A stretch of DNA of 64,000 bases from Anticarsia gemmatalis. Taxonomy: Eukaryota; Arthropoda; Insecta; Lepidoptera; Erebidae. Both the position numbers and the translations under genes were made by a program. The stretch lies in contig NC_134770.1 in the NCBI RefSeq assembly GCF_050436995.1, positions 3,110,501 through 3,174,500 on the forward strand, written 5' to 3'. Shown piece by piece: positions 25,113 to 37,521 of the stretch (position 1 is its first letter; every line of letters begins with the position of its first letter). Below the pieces are notes generated by a model, which was given only the letters and a program-made list of their open reading frames with translations, was not told the origin of the DNA and made no database searches.

Positions 25113-25166
25113 TGGGGGCTATCACGTATCTCAGTTGTCAACTATTTGAAAGCCACTGTGGCTTTC
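25113..25166. mobile_element. solo end of a MITE
   Basis: GGGGGCTATCACGTATCTCA and the following TATTTGAAAGCCACT match the left end of the inverted-repeat element at 41190-41364. No partner terminus follows. It ends in a hairpin, GAAAGCCA-CTG-TGGCTTTC (25148-25166). Confidence 0.6.
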
Positions 25167-25488
25167 GAATGGAGTTCGCTCAAAAATACTTTTAAGAAAT
25201 CAAAAGCAATCTGAAAAAAATATTATAAACTATACGTATGAAGTTTTGCAACCGCAAAATATAAGTAATTGGCAAATCTCCCACAAAAAATGACAATATA
25301 AACCTCCAACAATATACCCACTTAAATATAACATGTTATTACAAAAAATAACAAAAGACAAATCCAATTTGTAGTACAATCCCTACTAATATTATAAATG
25401 CGAAAATAAGTCTGTCAGTTTATCTATCCATCTGTATATTCTTCATGCCTAACACACATTTAGTACAAAGGTAGATAGATCAATAGCC

Positions 25489-25722
25489 AGGATGAGATGG
25501 TATGGACATGTTAAAAGGAGACCACCTGATTACGTTGGCAACCGGGTATAGGAGCTGTCCGTCCCCGGAAAAAGACCAAGAGGGAGACCCACGACCACGT
25601 GGACAGAAGTGTTGCGGCGAGATATGGAGGCATGTGAGGTTGAGGAAGACGACGTCAAGGATAGGGCGAAGTGGAGGAAGAATGTAAGGAAGGCTGACCC
25701 CACTACCATATGGGACAAATAG
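25489..25722 (+). pseudogene. C-terminal end of a non-LTR retrotransposon ORF2
   Basis: In frame from 25489 the translation contains the RWYGHV motif, then RPRGRP followed by a TW motif, an acidic-basic stretch and a C-terminal WRKNVRKADP before a stop at 25720-25722. This order is characteristic of the C-terminus of ORF2 in RTE-like LINEs of Lepidoptera; clade assignment is inference. One in-frame TAG breaks the frame after GNRV. The catalytic reverse transcriptase and endonuclease domains are missing because the copy is 5' truncated. G+C is clearly higher than in the surroundings, as expected for recent coding DNA inserted into AT-rich sequence. Confidence 0.9.
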
Positions 25723-25736
25723 CCAGGAAGAGAGAG
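25490..25736 (+). mobile_element. 5'-truncated LINE insertion with 14-bp target-site duplication
   Basis: The insert is bounded by TAGATCAATAGCCA at 25476-25489 and again at 25737-25750, an exact 14-bp duplication as left by target-primed reverse transcription. It carries only the last part of ORF2 and a short GA-rich tail (GGAAGAGAGAG). It sits inside a Helitron-like element. Confidence 0.9.
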
Positions 25737-25859
25737 TAGATCAATAGCCAAAAAGGGCAAAGTACAGTTTTAATCCTGAAAATTCCATGGGTACTATGCA
25801 GGTAGTAAGCCATATTTATAAGTATAGTCTACGCAGACAAAGTCGCAGGCAAAAACTAG

Positions 25860-28380
25860 TTTACAATAAAATCTTGTAGGACCACAAAATGATACAAATT
25901 ATTTATTAAACTTCCAAATAATTAAGTTAGTGAAACTTGAGATAAAAATAAGTACATGACTGAATTGAATTAGATTCGAAGAAGCAAAAAACGTAAGAAC
26001 ATGAGTTTTTTGTATGTACTTCTTTTTACTTGTGAATTCACAGATGTAAGGCTAGGTCACATTGGTAGCGGAAGCGGATTTTGTTACTTATATTATAATA
26101 AAGCTGAAGAGTTATTGTTTGTTTGAGAGTACACATCTTTGAAACTATGTACCAGGCTGTACTACTTTACTACTTTGCATATTTGTTAAGTCACAAAATA
26201 CCCGCGAGACAAACAATTGTAAATTGTAACAGTATAATTAAAACTGTTCATGTATGAATGTTTGTCATCCAATCACACAAGAATGAAAAAACTGACTCGG
26301 ACGAATTTACCTCGAAAAATAATACATTTATAATAATTAATATCATTAAATAATGTAGGTTGTCGTCACAGGCATACAATTTTATAATTATATTATCTGC
26401 CTAGGACACAAAAGCTAGTTCTATTTAAGATATTATCTTTTTATCTCATGCGTGAGACCCAATTAGAAAATGTAAATTACCATATTTCTTCACTGAATTC
26501 ATTAATATATTTACTAAAGAATCTTAATACTTATTTAAATCAAATGCTTTATTCCAAACTCAACTAAAAATATTTTAATAGTTCAATTATGAGTCGTCAA
26601 ACTATTTCCATATAGATTACAGATCCAATGAGCTGCTCTTTATCAGAGTATGAATAATGAAATACGCACTTTAGAATATTAATATTAATAATATTATTAA
26701 AGTTGATGTATTGACATGTTACAAGCGTATTTAATCGGCTTTAGAATGTAAGTTACACGTAATCGGAGATTAATATAATCTTGCATTATTTATCTTAGTT
26801 ATCTTGACGTTATGAAAACTATTAAACTGTATTATAGCTGAAAATTTGATCATAAATATTCATGATAATACACTAAAGTTATATAGAAAGAGAGCTTCAC
26901 TAACAAACAAACGATCATGATACTATAGACCAATCTCGTGAAATATGTTCTCATATCTACTTCTATACATTCATTCAAGTAATTTATAGTGGCAAACGTT
27001 TGTCATGGTGGCAATAAAAATGGTTAAACATTTCAAATAGGAACAAACGTATCCTTAAATGTATCCGTATTAATAAACATAATGAAAATTCTTTAAAGAA
27101 TAAAAAAAATATATAATTTGAAAACATCTGTAAAATCGCTACTAAATTCCTAGTAGCGTTTTTAACAATCGCTAACAGTTTCACCTCGCTTTACTTCCAA
27201 CTCATTGTACTTAAGATAATTGTCCTTTTGTTAACTTTGGACCTTTGTAGTCAACGCAACGCAATTTATTATTGAAATGGACTTAAAAAGCCGACTGAAT
27301 ACAAAAGTATCTGTTGCCTGAATAACTTTCAGCACGTTTACATTTTTCAGTGAGTTCAATTATTTTTGTTTATAGGCAGTTTTCTTTTGGAAACTGTGGA
27401 TATATTACGAATAAATAAATATTTTTATAGTGTTTATATTTCTGGCCTGTTTTTACACTTCAAGTATTTTTTCAAGTTAATAATTGTTTATTTTGTATAA
27501 AAAAATTATAATGTCTAATTGTTGATAAAAAAAAGTAAATTGGTACTTTTTAATGACGACATGAATTTTACTTATATTTATTTGAAAGTCATTCAGAGTT
27601 ATATGCCTATTTCGTCAGTTGGTTATTAACTTTTTTTACGGAACCCGATCAACCCCAAAATATATCATATCTCCACTGTAAATAAACAAAAAAGAACGAA
27701 AATAAATCGTGAAATGATTCATACCTAGGCACTACCTTTTATAAATATTTCAGTAAATAAAAGTCTATCCCAAAAATCCTAGATAAAAATGCTTTGGAAC
27801 TGTCAACCGGAATCCCTATTAAAATATAGTAGTATTTTCAACCGTAGAGCTTGTACAAAGATAAATAAAAAACCTGTCACCAATAAAATATCTGGAACAC
27901 AACATACGCCAACCCCCAATATATTTGATCCAACAAAAAATATTGTGTAGACGAATGTAGTTTGCGTTTGGATTTGGCAAACTATTTGCGGCGGACTATT
28001 TGCTATTGAGTCGTTATTTAAATAAAAATTAAGCCATTCTTTGAAATTGAATACAAAGTATTAAAAATGAGTTATAGTAATCTCCAGACATTCAAATTAA
28101 TAGAAAATAAGGGAAACATATTTGAAAGCTTCTTACGGAAACTGACTGGTATACAACGTATCGCATTGCCGCCGACATCTAATTTTACTTAACGCATAGA
28201 AGAAGTATTGACTGAAACTAATATTATTTCTTAATATTATTGTTACGTGGCTGTATTTTCACATACACTAGACATTAACATGGTTAGATTAACCACTGTC
28301 CTATCAATTATCTAAAGTAAACTACGCCACACGTGAACCCAACCTAAACATTACCAAAAAACCTTTTCTTTTCCAAGTCA
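25860..28380. other. AT-rich, no supported gene
   Basis: Only the Helitron fragment at 26086-26135 is identifiable. The 26300-26900 portion is extremely AT-rich. Confidence 0.4.
26086..26135 (+). mobile_element. Lep1 Helitron 5' end fragment
   Basis: TATTATAATAAAGCTGAAGA followed by GTTATTGTTTGTTTGAGAG matches the 5' end of the intact Lep1 copies. The rest is missing. Confidence 0.6.
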
Positions 28381-28570
28381 ATATACGTTTGGGTGTCGAT
28401 AACTCAAACTATATTACGTGCGATGGATCGGACAAATGACGTCATCAATCGCACGAAGACGACCGATAGTGTTTTACGTCTGTGACGTCACTGACGGATT
28501 TTGTTTGAGTTTACACAGTGAGTGTGTGTTCGAGCATTTTTTTGGTTAGTGATTGGAGAGGAAAACTAAA
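28381..28570 (+). promoter_or_regulatory. candidate promoter with paired CRE sites
   Basis: Two perfect TGACGTCA palindromes (28437-28444 and 28483-28490) lie 46 bp apart in a block with several CpGs (TCGCACGAAGACGACCG). A CACAGTGAG just downstream could act as an insect initiator. CREB/ATF-type bZIP factors bind the palindrome. No attached coding exon is identified, so the direction is a guess. Confidence 0.3.
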
Positions 28571-30594
28571 ATTAGAACGTTTACTTTAGGGTTAAACTCC
28601 TGTATAAAATAGGATTTACAAAAAAAAAGATTTATTTGAGTGTGGTATTAGTTCAATAGGTCGTGTATTTGTTGAATGAGGAAATATAAATATAAATTGC
28701 TTAGGTATATGTATTTTTTTAGTAGGAGTTACCAGGCGATGATATAGCGTAGTGAAAAATAATGAAGCAATTTTTAAGTGTAACGTAAAATTGCATCTTG
28801 TTTTAATATTGGTCCATCATTTCGGTTTCGCTTTTAATTTAGCCATTGACTAGTCAAAAAATCTCACTTAGTGGTGTTTTAGACCAAAACACTATCTGCC
28901 ACAAATTTTAACACAATACCCACCCCATTGCAGAAACACACGTAAACAAGAAATTAATACGCAAAATCCCTCCTCTCCAAAATTCTGGGACAGAACCAGT
29001 ATGCAAGGGAACAATGGCTGTAAAAGGGTATTTCTATTTTTAAACAAAGCACCCTATGTACATACATATATGTAGTCACGTAGAGCGGTGACCTTTTCAT
29101 GGTAGATTTACAAAGCCTTTCTTGTCACTCTCGTTTTATGGACTTGATGACATCAGTATTTTGGTTTTTTATGTGTTTGGAAGTTTGGAATCGACGATTT
29201 GTAGAAGTAGTTAAGACAAAAGGCCGGTATTTTTGGTCAGTAATATAAGGATAAAAGGCTTCAGAACTGATTATTATTGCGATGAGGTTAAATTTAGTTC
29301 ATATTTTCAGTTTAAATTACCCTTATTATTAAACTGGAAACATAGTATTTAGAATGTTTTTGTATGTTGAATGGGTTTTTATAATCGTATTTTGACTTTC
29401 ATTGCCATTCTGTCAAGTATCATTTTAACAAGTTTTTCGTTCATAAATATGCTTCATTTCCAATTAAATTATGGTAAGCAAAGTTTGATATTATGGTACT
29501 AAAAATATTGTAAGATATCCATCTTTTCATTTTAACATTCGATATATCCCAGACTTTACACAGTAGGTGTTAAAACGAGAGCTTCAAACCACTTGAAAGT
29601 TTTCAACAAGAATGGCCACTTCACTATTACAAAAGAAAAAAAGCGTCAAAGAAACAAAAAAGAACTATACCTAGTTTATATACTAAGAACTAGAATAGGC
29701 CATGGCCTTCCTACTATCGACTCAAGATTGCTAACATATTATTACAACGGAACTATTTAACTAATGACTACTAATTATGTTATCAATCTGGCTAACATTA
29801 CAAATTAGACAGTTTGGATATATGTTAATCAACCATGTAAAAGCTATAAGAATGATTTTGATTAAAATAAAATCACAGATAGCTTATAACAATAGATACT
29901 TGGAACTACAGGACGCATTCTCACACGCACAGAGTTTTTGCCAAAGTTACTCATCAAAAAAGCCATTGAGCTATTTGTTAGTTTCAGAAATAATTACTTC
30001 TGATTTGCAGTGCAAATTTTGCAGTTATAATATACTCGTAAATGAAGAGACTGAATGGTTAGTAAAGTGACTTCTAAATTTTGTATTTTTTTTTTGTGGC
30101 ACACAAATACTTCTTGAGAAACATCGTTTCAACTCAATAGTTCCTATCTACCATTCAAATAACTTTTCACTTAAACAATATCATAAAATCTAATAAACGT
30201 AGATTCCAAATTAATATTACCTCTACATCATTCCAAATCAATAGCTATTCAAATACCAACGAACCATAAAATAAAACTATGTTTTAATTGAATCGACTAT
30301 TACAAACGACTAGTATACGACTAGTGTGCAAATAGTTGGTGAGCCATTAACTAGTTTTAATAGGTACTATGTTACACCATGGTTTTAAGGGCGTATTGAT
30401 TGGGGAAGTTTTGACGAAAATCGGTAAGGGTTTGATAAAGGTACGAATGCGAGACGAAAGGTAAACCGCGATTACTAACCATATGAGAAGGATGACTACC
30501 TGTGTCCTGCTGTTTTACTCGTAATCATAATGATTACTTGGCATCCGTTAAAAAAAACAATTCCTGCAATAAGAAGCAGTTCTGTGACAGAAGG
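28571..30594. other. no supported gene
   Basis: An open frame with ATG at 29777-30070 (97 codons) is very AT-rich and shows no recognisable motif; I do not call it a gene. Confidence 0.4.
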
Positions 30595-30745
30595 GATCTA
30601 ACAAACATTCAAACAACAGGCAAAAATACAAGCAGGCCCAAACAGTAATTTATTAATGACAAAATATATTTTGTTCAGTTTTGGAATCGAATGCATAAAC
30701 CCCGTATGCAATGATCGTATCTTACCACTGCGCCATACGGACTCT
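30595..30745 (-). mobile_element. tRNA-derived SINE (family B)
   Basis: On the minus strand the A box (TATGGCGCAGTGGTA) starts near 30737 and a weak B box (GCATTCGATTCC) follows. The body AATTACTGTTTGGGCCTG aligns with the TTGTTTCGGGTCTGG segment of the family. Confidence 0.7.
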
Positions 30746-32220
30746 TTAGGATTCCATTTGACTATATTATTTCTAAAAGCATGGTGTATTTTTATTGGCA
30801 ATTAACATTTCATAAACAATAAACTAAACCAAACTATCGTATAATATCCGTTATTTAAATCTTCAAACTATCCAACCACATATTCATTCACGAGATCGTG
30901 CCACAAAAATAAACTAAAAGAGCTAACCGAGCACAAAGAGAAGTAACTAGATCCCTGTTTTTTACTGCGACACATTTAAAACTAAAAGCTTTCCCATCTT
31001 TAGGTGTGTCTTAACATATAAAACTTTGCAAAAATACGGCGACTATTTCCTCTACGGAACGAATAAAATCCCTCCCAATGTTCCACTTAAATTCCTTTGT
31101 GATTAAAACATTACGCTTGAGAACAAACCTACGTATAATAAATAAAATGCTAAACACATTTTCTTATAAAAATATCTAGAGACGTAATAAAAAATAGCAA
31201 TTTATTTCGACAGAGATACTTTCTTGAGAATCGAAGCGTGAACGTAGCGGTTCTACGTCGTAGCGCCGTAGCTCGTAGCCGTAGACGTTCGTAGCTACTT
31301 GTTAAAGTTTGGCGTAGACGTTACTCGTTTTACGTTGAATCTTATTTGTGATTTTCAGATCTGAGATACGTCTTTTTTCAAAGTCACTTTTAGAATTGTC
31401 TTGACAAGTTAATTTGATAAGATAATTAATTCAACAATAAGTTGTTCAGTAATTTACTCTTTAAGAATTTTAGTTGAAAAGTTTTATTAATTTTATTAAT
31501 AACTGTGAGTGGCAGTGTTCATCACTCATATTTAGCAAAGAAACGATTAATTTTACTTCGTTTGTCAAAAAACTTATAGTTAATTATAAAATGTATTGTG
31601 TATTTTTGACATAATTAAATTTTACTGCAGTATAAAATCTTTTGAGTCTTTATAAAAATAAATATATAAACATTATGTACAAAAAAATAATATCATGGTT
31701 AGTTTTTATTCTAAATGTGATTACTTTTTTTTGTTCAAGGAAACAAACAGATAATAATATACCAGTAGTTAAAGGTAAGTCAGCTTCTCTTAATGTATAA
31801 TAACAGGTTAATAAAAAAATAAACTTTATCAAAAGCCCCACTTAACATTATGACGTAACTCAGGTTTTATATCGTAAGTCGAATACAAATAGAATTCGCA
31901 ATCTCCTTTACCTATATCCAAGATTTTCATTTTACTTCAACGATATTCGAGAACGTAAAAAAATACTAGTTTGTACACATGAATTTATACATGTTTTCGA
32001 TTGAACAGATTTTGGAATTTCGGTAAAGCTTTTCGACTGAAATTAATGCGGTTTTGTAAAACTTATTTTATATTTATTTTATTTAGGATTTAGGTATTAA
32101 ATTTATTCAGAGTTCTATAGTTGTAATAAGGTAATCATGCCACAACAATTTATATGTTTGTTTATTTTTTAAGAAGGTCGTGGGTTTGTGACTACAAGAA
32201 GTAGGCTCATATAGGCAAAA
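30746..32220. other. no supported gene
   Basis: Apart from the CGTAG-rich patch listed separately nothing is recognisable. Confidence 0.4.
31242..31320. repeat. CGTAG-rich degenerate repeat
   Basis: The pentamer CGTAG or its complement occurs about eight times in 80 bp at irregular spacing (for example GCCGTAGCTCGTAGCCGTAG). This is far above expectation in AT-rich DNA. It may be a decayed simple repeat, a terminal part of a transposon or a protein-binding array. Confidence 0.6.
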
Positions 32221-32263
32221 ACTTATATATAATATATATAGAACATATATATTATATGTAAGT
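32221..32263. repeat. AT-rich inverted repeat
   Basis: The 19-bp arms pair at 17 of 19 positions around AGAAC. Sequence this AT-rich easily forms such pairs, so its meaning is uncertain. Confidence 0.6.
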
Positions 32264-32672
32264 TATGATAGAACGGGAGTTGTCTTTAAAAAAATACAAG
32301 AGATACAAGATTTCGAACAAAAAGAGTACAGAAAAATATTGCATAAAAATATACAGTTATTTTTTGAAACTGAAGAATTGGGGTAGAAATTTACATTGCA
32401 TGTCCCATTTTTTGAGAGTCTCAATATTGCTGCAGATATACATTTATGTACCGCCAGTAACATAGTACCTTTTATATGGCAAGAATAAGAAATATATGTG
32501 AATTATGAGCCATGTTTATGTTTGTATGTCATATAAATTTGTTTTACGAGTTACTTTAAACTTGGGCTTTTCCATATGAAGATAAAAGTCTTGAAAATTA
32601 TTGTATGTCTCATTTGATTATGATATTATAGGTAATTGGAGTTTATATAATTTTACTAAGATAAAAAAACTA

Positions 32673-32872
32673 GTGATAGCCGAGTGGTTTAAGTTGGCAC
32701 TTCCCACGCAAGTGGTTGCAGGTTCGAACCCGACTCAACACACCAATGAGTTTTCGAAGTTATGTGCGTATTAGAAATAATTATCACTTGCTCTAACGGT
32801 GAAGGAAAACATCGTGAGGAAGGAGGAGACCCTTGCCCTGCAGTGGGACAGTAATGGGTTACAAAAAAAAAA
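32673..32872 (+). mobile_element. tRNA-derived SINE (family A), well preserved
   Basis: The head shows an A box (TGATAGCCGAGTGGTTTA) and a B box (GGTTCGAACCC) at tRNA-like spacing. The middle includes GTTTTCGAAGTTATGTG and GAAGGAAAACATCGTGAGGA. The 3' end is AGTGGGACAGTAATGGGTTA and a poly-A run. AAGATAA occurs close to both ends (32658-32664 and 32878-32884) and may be a target-site duplication. Confidence 0.85.
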
Positions 32873-35800
32873 GCAGGAAGATAATATGATACTTGGGGTT
32901 AAACTATTTTTTTGTGTCTTTACCCAAATGTTGCTATCACCAGATCATAGACCCATTAAATAACCACGCTAGCTGAGTTAAGGAAACATTAGCAAAATTT
33001 AATTTGATCATGCCAACCCAGAAATCCAATCTTACAATTGACAGTTTCATACGCCACCACTTTCACCGCGATAGTAGTTTACACCATAAAATTAGCTCAA
33101 AAACTTCTTTAAATCCTAAGCTAAATATTCAGCAGTGAGTTTTTGAGTTACATATAACATGCATGCACTTGACGCGTCTGCTTCAAGTATTGTTAATACG
33201 GCCGGTTAACTCCGCGCCGGCGAGAGGATGCTACAGAAATATTACATTTTACACCGATATTTGAAATTTTACCACGGACGTACATGATTTTTTGGAAGAA
33301 GATTTTTTTTTATGAGGTTTTCTGATTGTTCGTGTATAAAGGACAGTTCAAAAATTTAATAATACAGGAATTTATTGTGAAATTCTAGATAAACCATCAT
33401 CCTATGTGTGTATCATTTATGCCAACTTAAATACAGGTAAATTGGCAGGGATCATTGCATATTTTTTGAATTAGCACCTGCCGGCCTCCGTCGGAAAAGA
33501 AAAAAAATCGTGCATATGTGCAAACAAACTTATTTATTGTTACTAAATCAACATATTTTTTGTACTTCTACTACCGTAGAAGTCTTAAGGAAAATATAAT
33601 CTATGATATCTGACGAAAAATGTATTTTTTATTCCAACTTCAACAAAAATAAAGTCAACCAGAAAATATGATATCTTAAAACAAAAATCCCAAGTCTGAC
33701 GCTCAGATTGGCTATATTCTGTACAGCAACATCGAAATTACTTCAAGGAAACTCAACGACTGGCCGTCTAGACAATGCGAACGTCAAATATCTTGCTAGC
33801 ACGATGAGTAAATAATTGGGATACTGTAGCACATAATTAAATTCCTTGTAAATCTACCAGACAGATTACTGCCCAAGGTTCTCATTTTACAGTTAATTAA
33901 ATAATCTTTGGCTTCTGTATTTGTGTTGTTGTGGGATTTTAGCATGATTTTTGGGAAGATTTTGATTTTCTCAATTGATGTCCATATGATGTGTTTGAAC
34001 AATATAAGTTTGGTCATAACGGAGACTGGAAAAATAAGTTAGCTGCTTTGGGAAATAAATATGCAGGGAATTTTCTGATCCTAATTAAAACAGGATCTTA
34101 ACAATTTATACAAAAGGTTTGTTTTTAACCTTTGAAACTTTGAAACTTTGATTGAAACCTGGTCTCCGATCGAACAGCAAGAAGCAAAAAGGTGGGGCCA
34201 AGTGTCACAAAAACCACTCGTGCACTTACCAAAATGGTTTTATGCTGTAGAAACCTTAAAAAAACATGTGTGCAATTTAAAAACCCATTACTCAAATACT
34301 TACACCATGTAAGAATCAAACCTATAGCTTGTAGAGTAGTGGCAATAGTGAAAAAACCATGGCCTTGAAAACACCATAATACGAAAATTAACAGTGACTT
34401 TTGAAACATACTACATCTCATCTCTAATCATATTGACATCATGTTTAATCAGGCCACTCAAGTACCATTTCACCTAACACCTAGTAATTCAAATTAGTCT
34501 AATAGCCTATTAGTTTACCTAATAATTTAATTAGTACGCCGACGTAAGGACGCCTGTTTACACCTTAACTTAGTTATTAAGATACCTTGTTTGTTGAAGT
34601 TTGTCACATACTAATTGGATCTGAAGGAAAATATTTTGTAGCAAATTATTTAGTACGACATTATCACGAATAGAAAATTTATAAGACTTAAATATGCCTT
34701 TGGTGAGATCCATGCAGTCTTTTGTTCTTTAATAATTAAGAAAGAACGAAAATGTTAGAAACATCTATGCATAAAAACATATTCCGTACTAATAATATTC
34801 TAACGCAGGTCTGTCTATCAAATCATTGAATTGATTTTGATATTCCAAGTAGATATTGTTGAAGACGCTGGGATAAAAAAGGCAAGGTATTTTTTTCTTA
34901 AATCTTTTGTTTTTTCTTACAAGCAAGCGAAGCTATACCGGAAAGCTACTGGTAAAATAAATACAAAAAAATAATAACAAGAAAATGAATTGCATAGTTT
35001 TTTAGAAAAATAATGCCATTTGTTCACCCAACAAAGGCTTTCCCATCAACATAAAATTGAAAAACTTAATGAAATTCAAACACTCTTTACCCGACTGCGA
35101 GAAAGCAGAAGGTGACTTTTTTTTCTTTAATTAAGCACAGTCGCAATTTTAAACTAAGCTTAATCTACACTCCAGACACTCTATTTGTTGTCCACTAATT
35201 GGAAGCGGTAGCCGACACTGTGTAAACCATGGTTTATGCATAAGACTTGGCGCGCAGTTGGCACTTTTGTTTACGAATGTGACTGTTTAAAATGTTTTTG
35301 CTTGTGATTTGTAGTTATTTTTGTGTTGAAGTAAAAGCCTGTTTGGTGCTGTTTAAATTGTAATTTAAATATACTGACTTTTTAAACACTTTTAAGTGCA
35401 CTAAGAAGCATGTTGTTTAGTTAAATAGTTTACTTGTATTATAATAATATAACAGCTAACAGTAGAGAAGGCAAAAAAAAATGTCACAGTATAGATAAAA
35501 AAAAACCTTAGTACTTATAGTGTTAAAGCTATTTAAAGTCTTACACACACACTTACAAGCACAGGAGATACATTTTTGAAAACGAATACTCGGGCCACAT
35601 AAATTTATTCTCTACATAAGAAAATACACCACAGCTCTTCATCATTACAGCCGAAAATAAATCACAAATCCTCATCTACACTACTCAATAGCGATTATTC
35701 AATCGCCAGTGTACTCAGTGCCTTAGTTCGCGATTGACCGTACCCGGCTACAGCGATTAATGGTCACAGCCCAATTTGAAATTCAAATCAAAGTCCGCGG

Positions 35801-37328
35801 TCGTGTTAAAAGATTCAGTGCCAACCCTGTTGCTAGGGTTGACAGACGCTATTCTAAGAATTTTGGGGTATGCTGTTCTGATGGGTGAAGGGTGAAATTA
35901 GTTTTGTTTGAGTGGAAGTTGCTAATAGGTTTAAATGGATATTATTTTACATTAGGGTAATGTGAAGTTATTTTGTCTATAGATTTTCTGAATGAGTTAC
36001 AATAGGATATTGGTCGTTTAGGCGAAAGATTATTGTCGTCTCTTACGACTTTTGGTATCAGCAGGAAGAGAAACAAGAATTTAGAAGAATGAAAGAATAT
36101 ATTAAAAGAAATAAAAATACTTAAAATTCTTGTCCCCTTGTTGCCTTTAAAATCAAAGGATGGCTTTGAATTATTTTTTTCCCATATTTTGAATTGAATT
36201 AAAGTTTAACTTAAACGTCTATTAATATTTATTACGAATTTTAATCAGGCCTCATAGCATGGCAAAATAATGACCACAAAATGAACAACCAAAAAATTAC
36301 TTAAAAATTTAACTATTGTGTTTCCTACTCACAAGAGCCAGCCCTAGCACCTAGGCAAGGTTGTACAGGGCGTTTGGGCCAATGAAGGCCTTCGTCAATC
36401 TCAGCCAGCTTTGAAATAAAGGACGGGGCAGATTATACAGGAAATACCTATTGTACAGGTAAACTATATAAATGAGATGGGAAATGAAACGGTGGGAAAG
36501 GGCTTTTATTATTTAGGTGGGAAAACTACGATTTATGTACCCTTGAACTGCTGGGGAGAATTTTTGGAGTGCTTTTGGTGGAGATTGGAGTGAAATGTTT
36601 TGGTAATGTAAATGTGATGAAGTTGTTTATATGAACATTGATTGAGTAAAAAATAATTGTTGATACCTAACAATTTCACTGCTTTTTCTGATTTACAGAC
36701 GACTAGAGTTTGTTAACAGTGAGTGACTTAAGTTGGTAATACTAAATGCGAAAAAGAATAAAACGAAAATTTTAAGTAGGTATTATTGATACCCATGTGG
36801 ATTTCACCTTTCCTATTTCGAAGAAGACCCAAAAAACTAATTGTGCTATGTCAAAGTACGTATACCTTATATAAAATTATAAGTGACCGCATTATAACAA
36901 TATTTTAATGAAAGAAACATGAACAAAAAGCCAGCATCTTCCGTCCTGTATTCACTACGCTCAAACTGACCACTACTTCTCTATCCCGCTCCAACAATCC
37001 CATTTAGAAAGAGACAACTATCATAACTCAAGTACAACTGCTAACCTAATTTCTTCCAACCCTCTCTTATCTTATCCGTTAATTTCCATACAAATGAACT
37101 GAGCAGTAATTTCCAACTTCTGTCTAGTATTCTAGATCATAACTATGATTGTTCGGACTGATATAACAAAGCATTATGCTTGGGTGACTAAGAGACATTA
37201 CGCACTTAACTATTGTGGTGCAACTAGCTTGTTGAGGACTTGAACTGACAGTGTTTTGAGTATTTATCCATTACTTTGTATAAAGTTATTAACCGACTTT
37301 AAAAAAGAAGGACGTGTTCATTTGTTTA
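32873..37328. other. long stretch without supported genes
   Basis: It contains the GCGATT-motif block near 35.7 kb listed separately. Minus-strand open frames at 33796-34017 and 34125-34421 show no recognisable product. TAAACCATGGTTTA (about 35224-35237) is a short perfect palindrome. Confidence 0.4.
35691..35841. promoter_or_regulatory. GCGATT-motif cluster with short hairpin
   Basis: GCGATT occurs three times and its complement AATCGC once within 65 bp (35691-35758). A near-palindromic AATTTGAAATTCAAAT follows, and then an inverted repeat CAACCCT-GTTGCT-AGGGTTG at 35822-35841. The block is G+C-richer than its surroundings. A homeodomain or bZIP enhancer is possible but unproven. Confidence 0.2.
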
Positions 37329-37521
37329 GAATCTGCTGGTCCGATTTGAAAAAATATTTCAGTATTAGATAGCCCATTTATCGAAGAAGGTTATATATTA
37401 TCACCTATAGGACCTATAGGAGCTGACTAACAGTAAAAAATGTTACAAAAACGGGGAAAATTATGATTCATTCACTATTATGTGACGCAAGCCAAGTTGC
37501 GTCGGGCGTTGGGTCAGCTAG
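37329..37521 (+). mobile_element. Lep1 Helitron, 5' end lost
   Basis: Similarity begins at CTGCTGGTCCGATTTGAAAA and runs to the CTAG terminus at 37518-37521, followed by T. The 5' TC end and the (GTTT)n tract are replaced by AACCGACTTTAAAAAAGAAG, a sequence that itself resembles another lepidopteran repeat. The terminal hairpin is altered. Confidence 0.8.

Larger units (their letters stand above)
25380..25859 (+). mobile_element. Helitron-like element (family 2) with nested LINE
   Basis: It starts TCCCTACTAATATTATAAAT after an A and ends AGTCGCAGGCAAAAACTAG before a T, so TC, CTAG and the A/T flanks fit a Helitron. Removing the insert and one copy of its target-site duplication leaves about 219 bp, similar to the 201-bp copy at 57406-57606. 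Confidence 0.75.
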
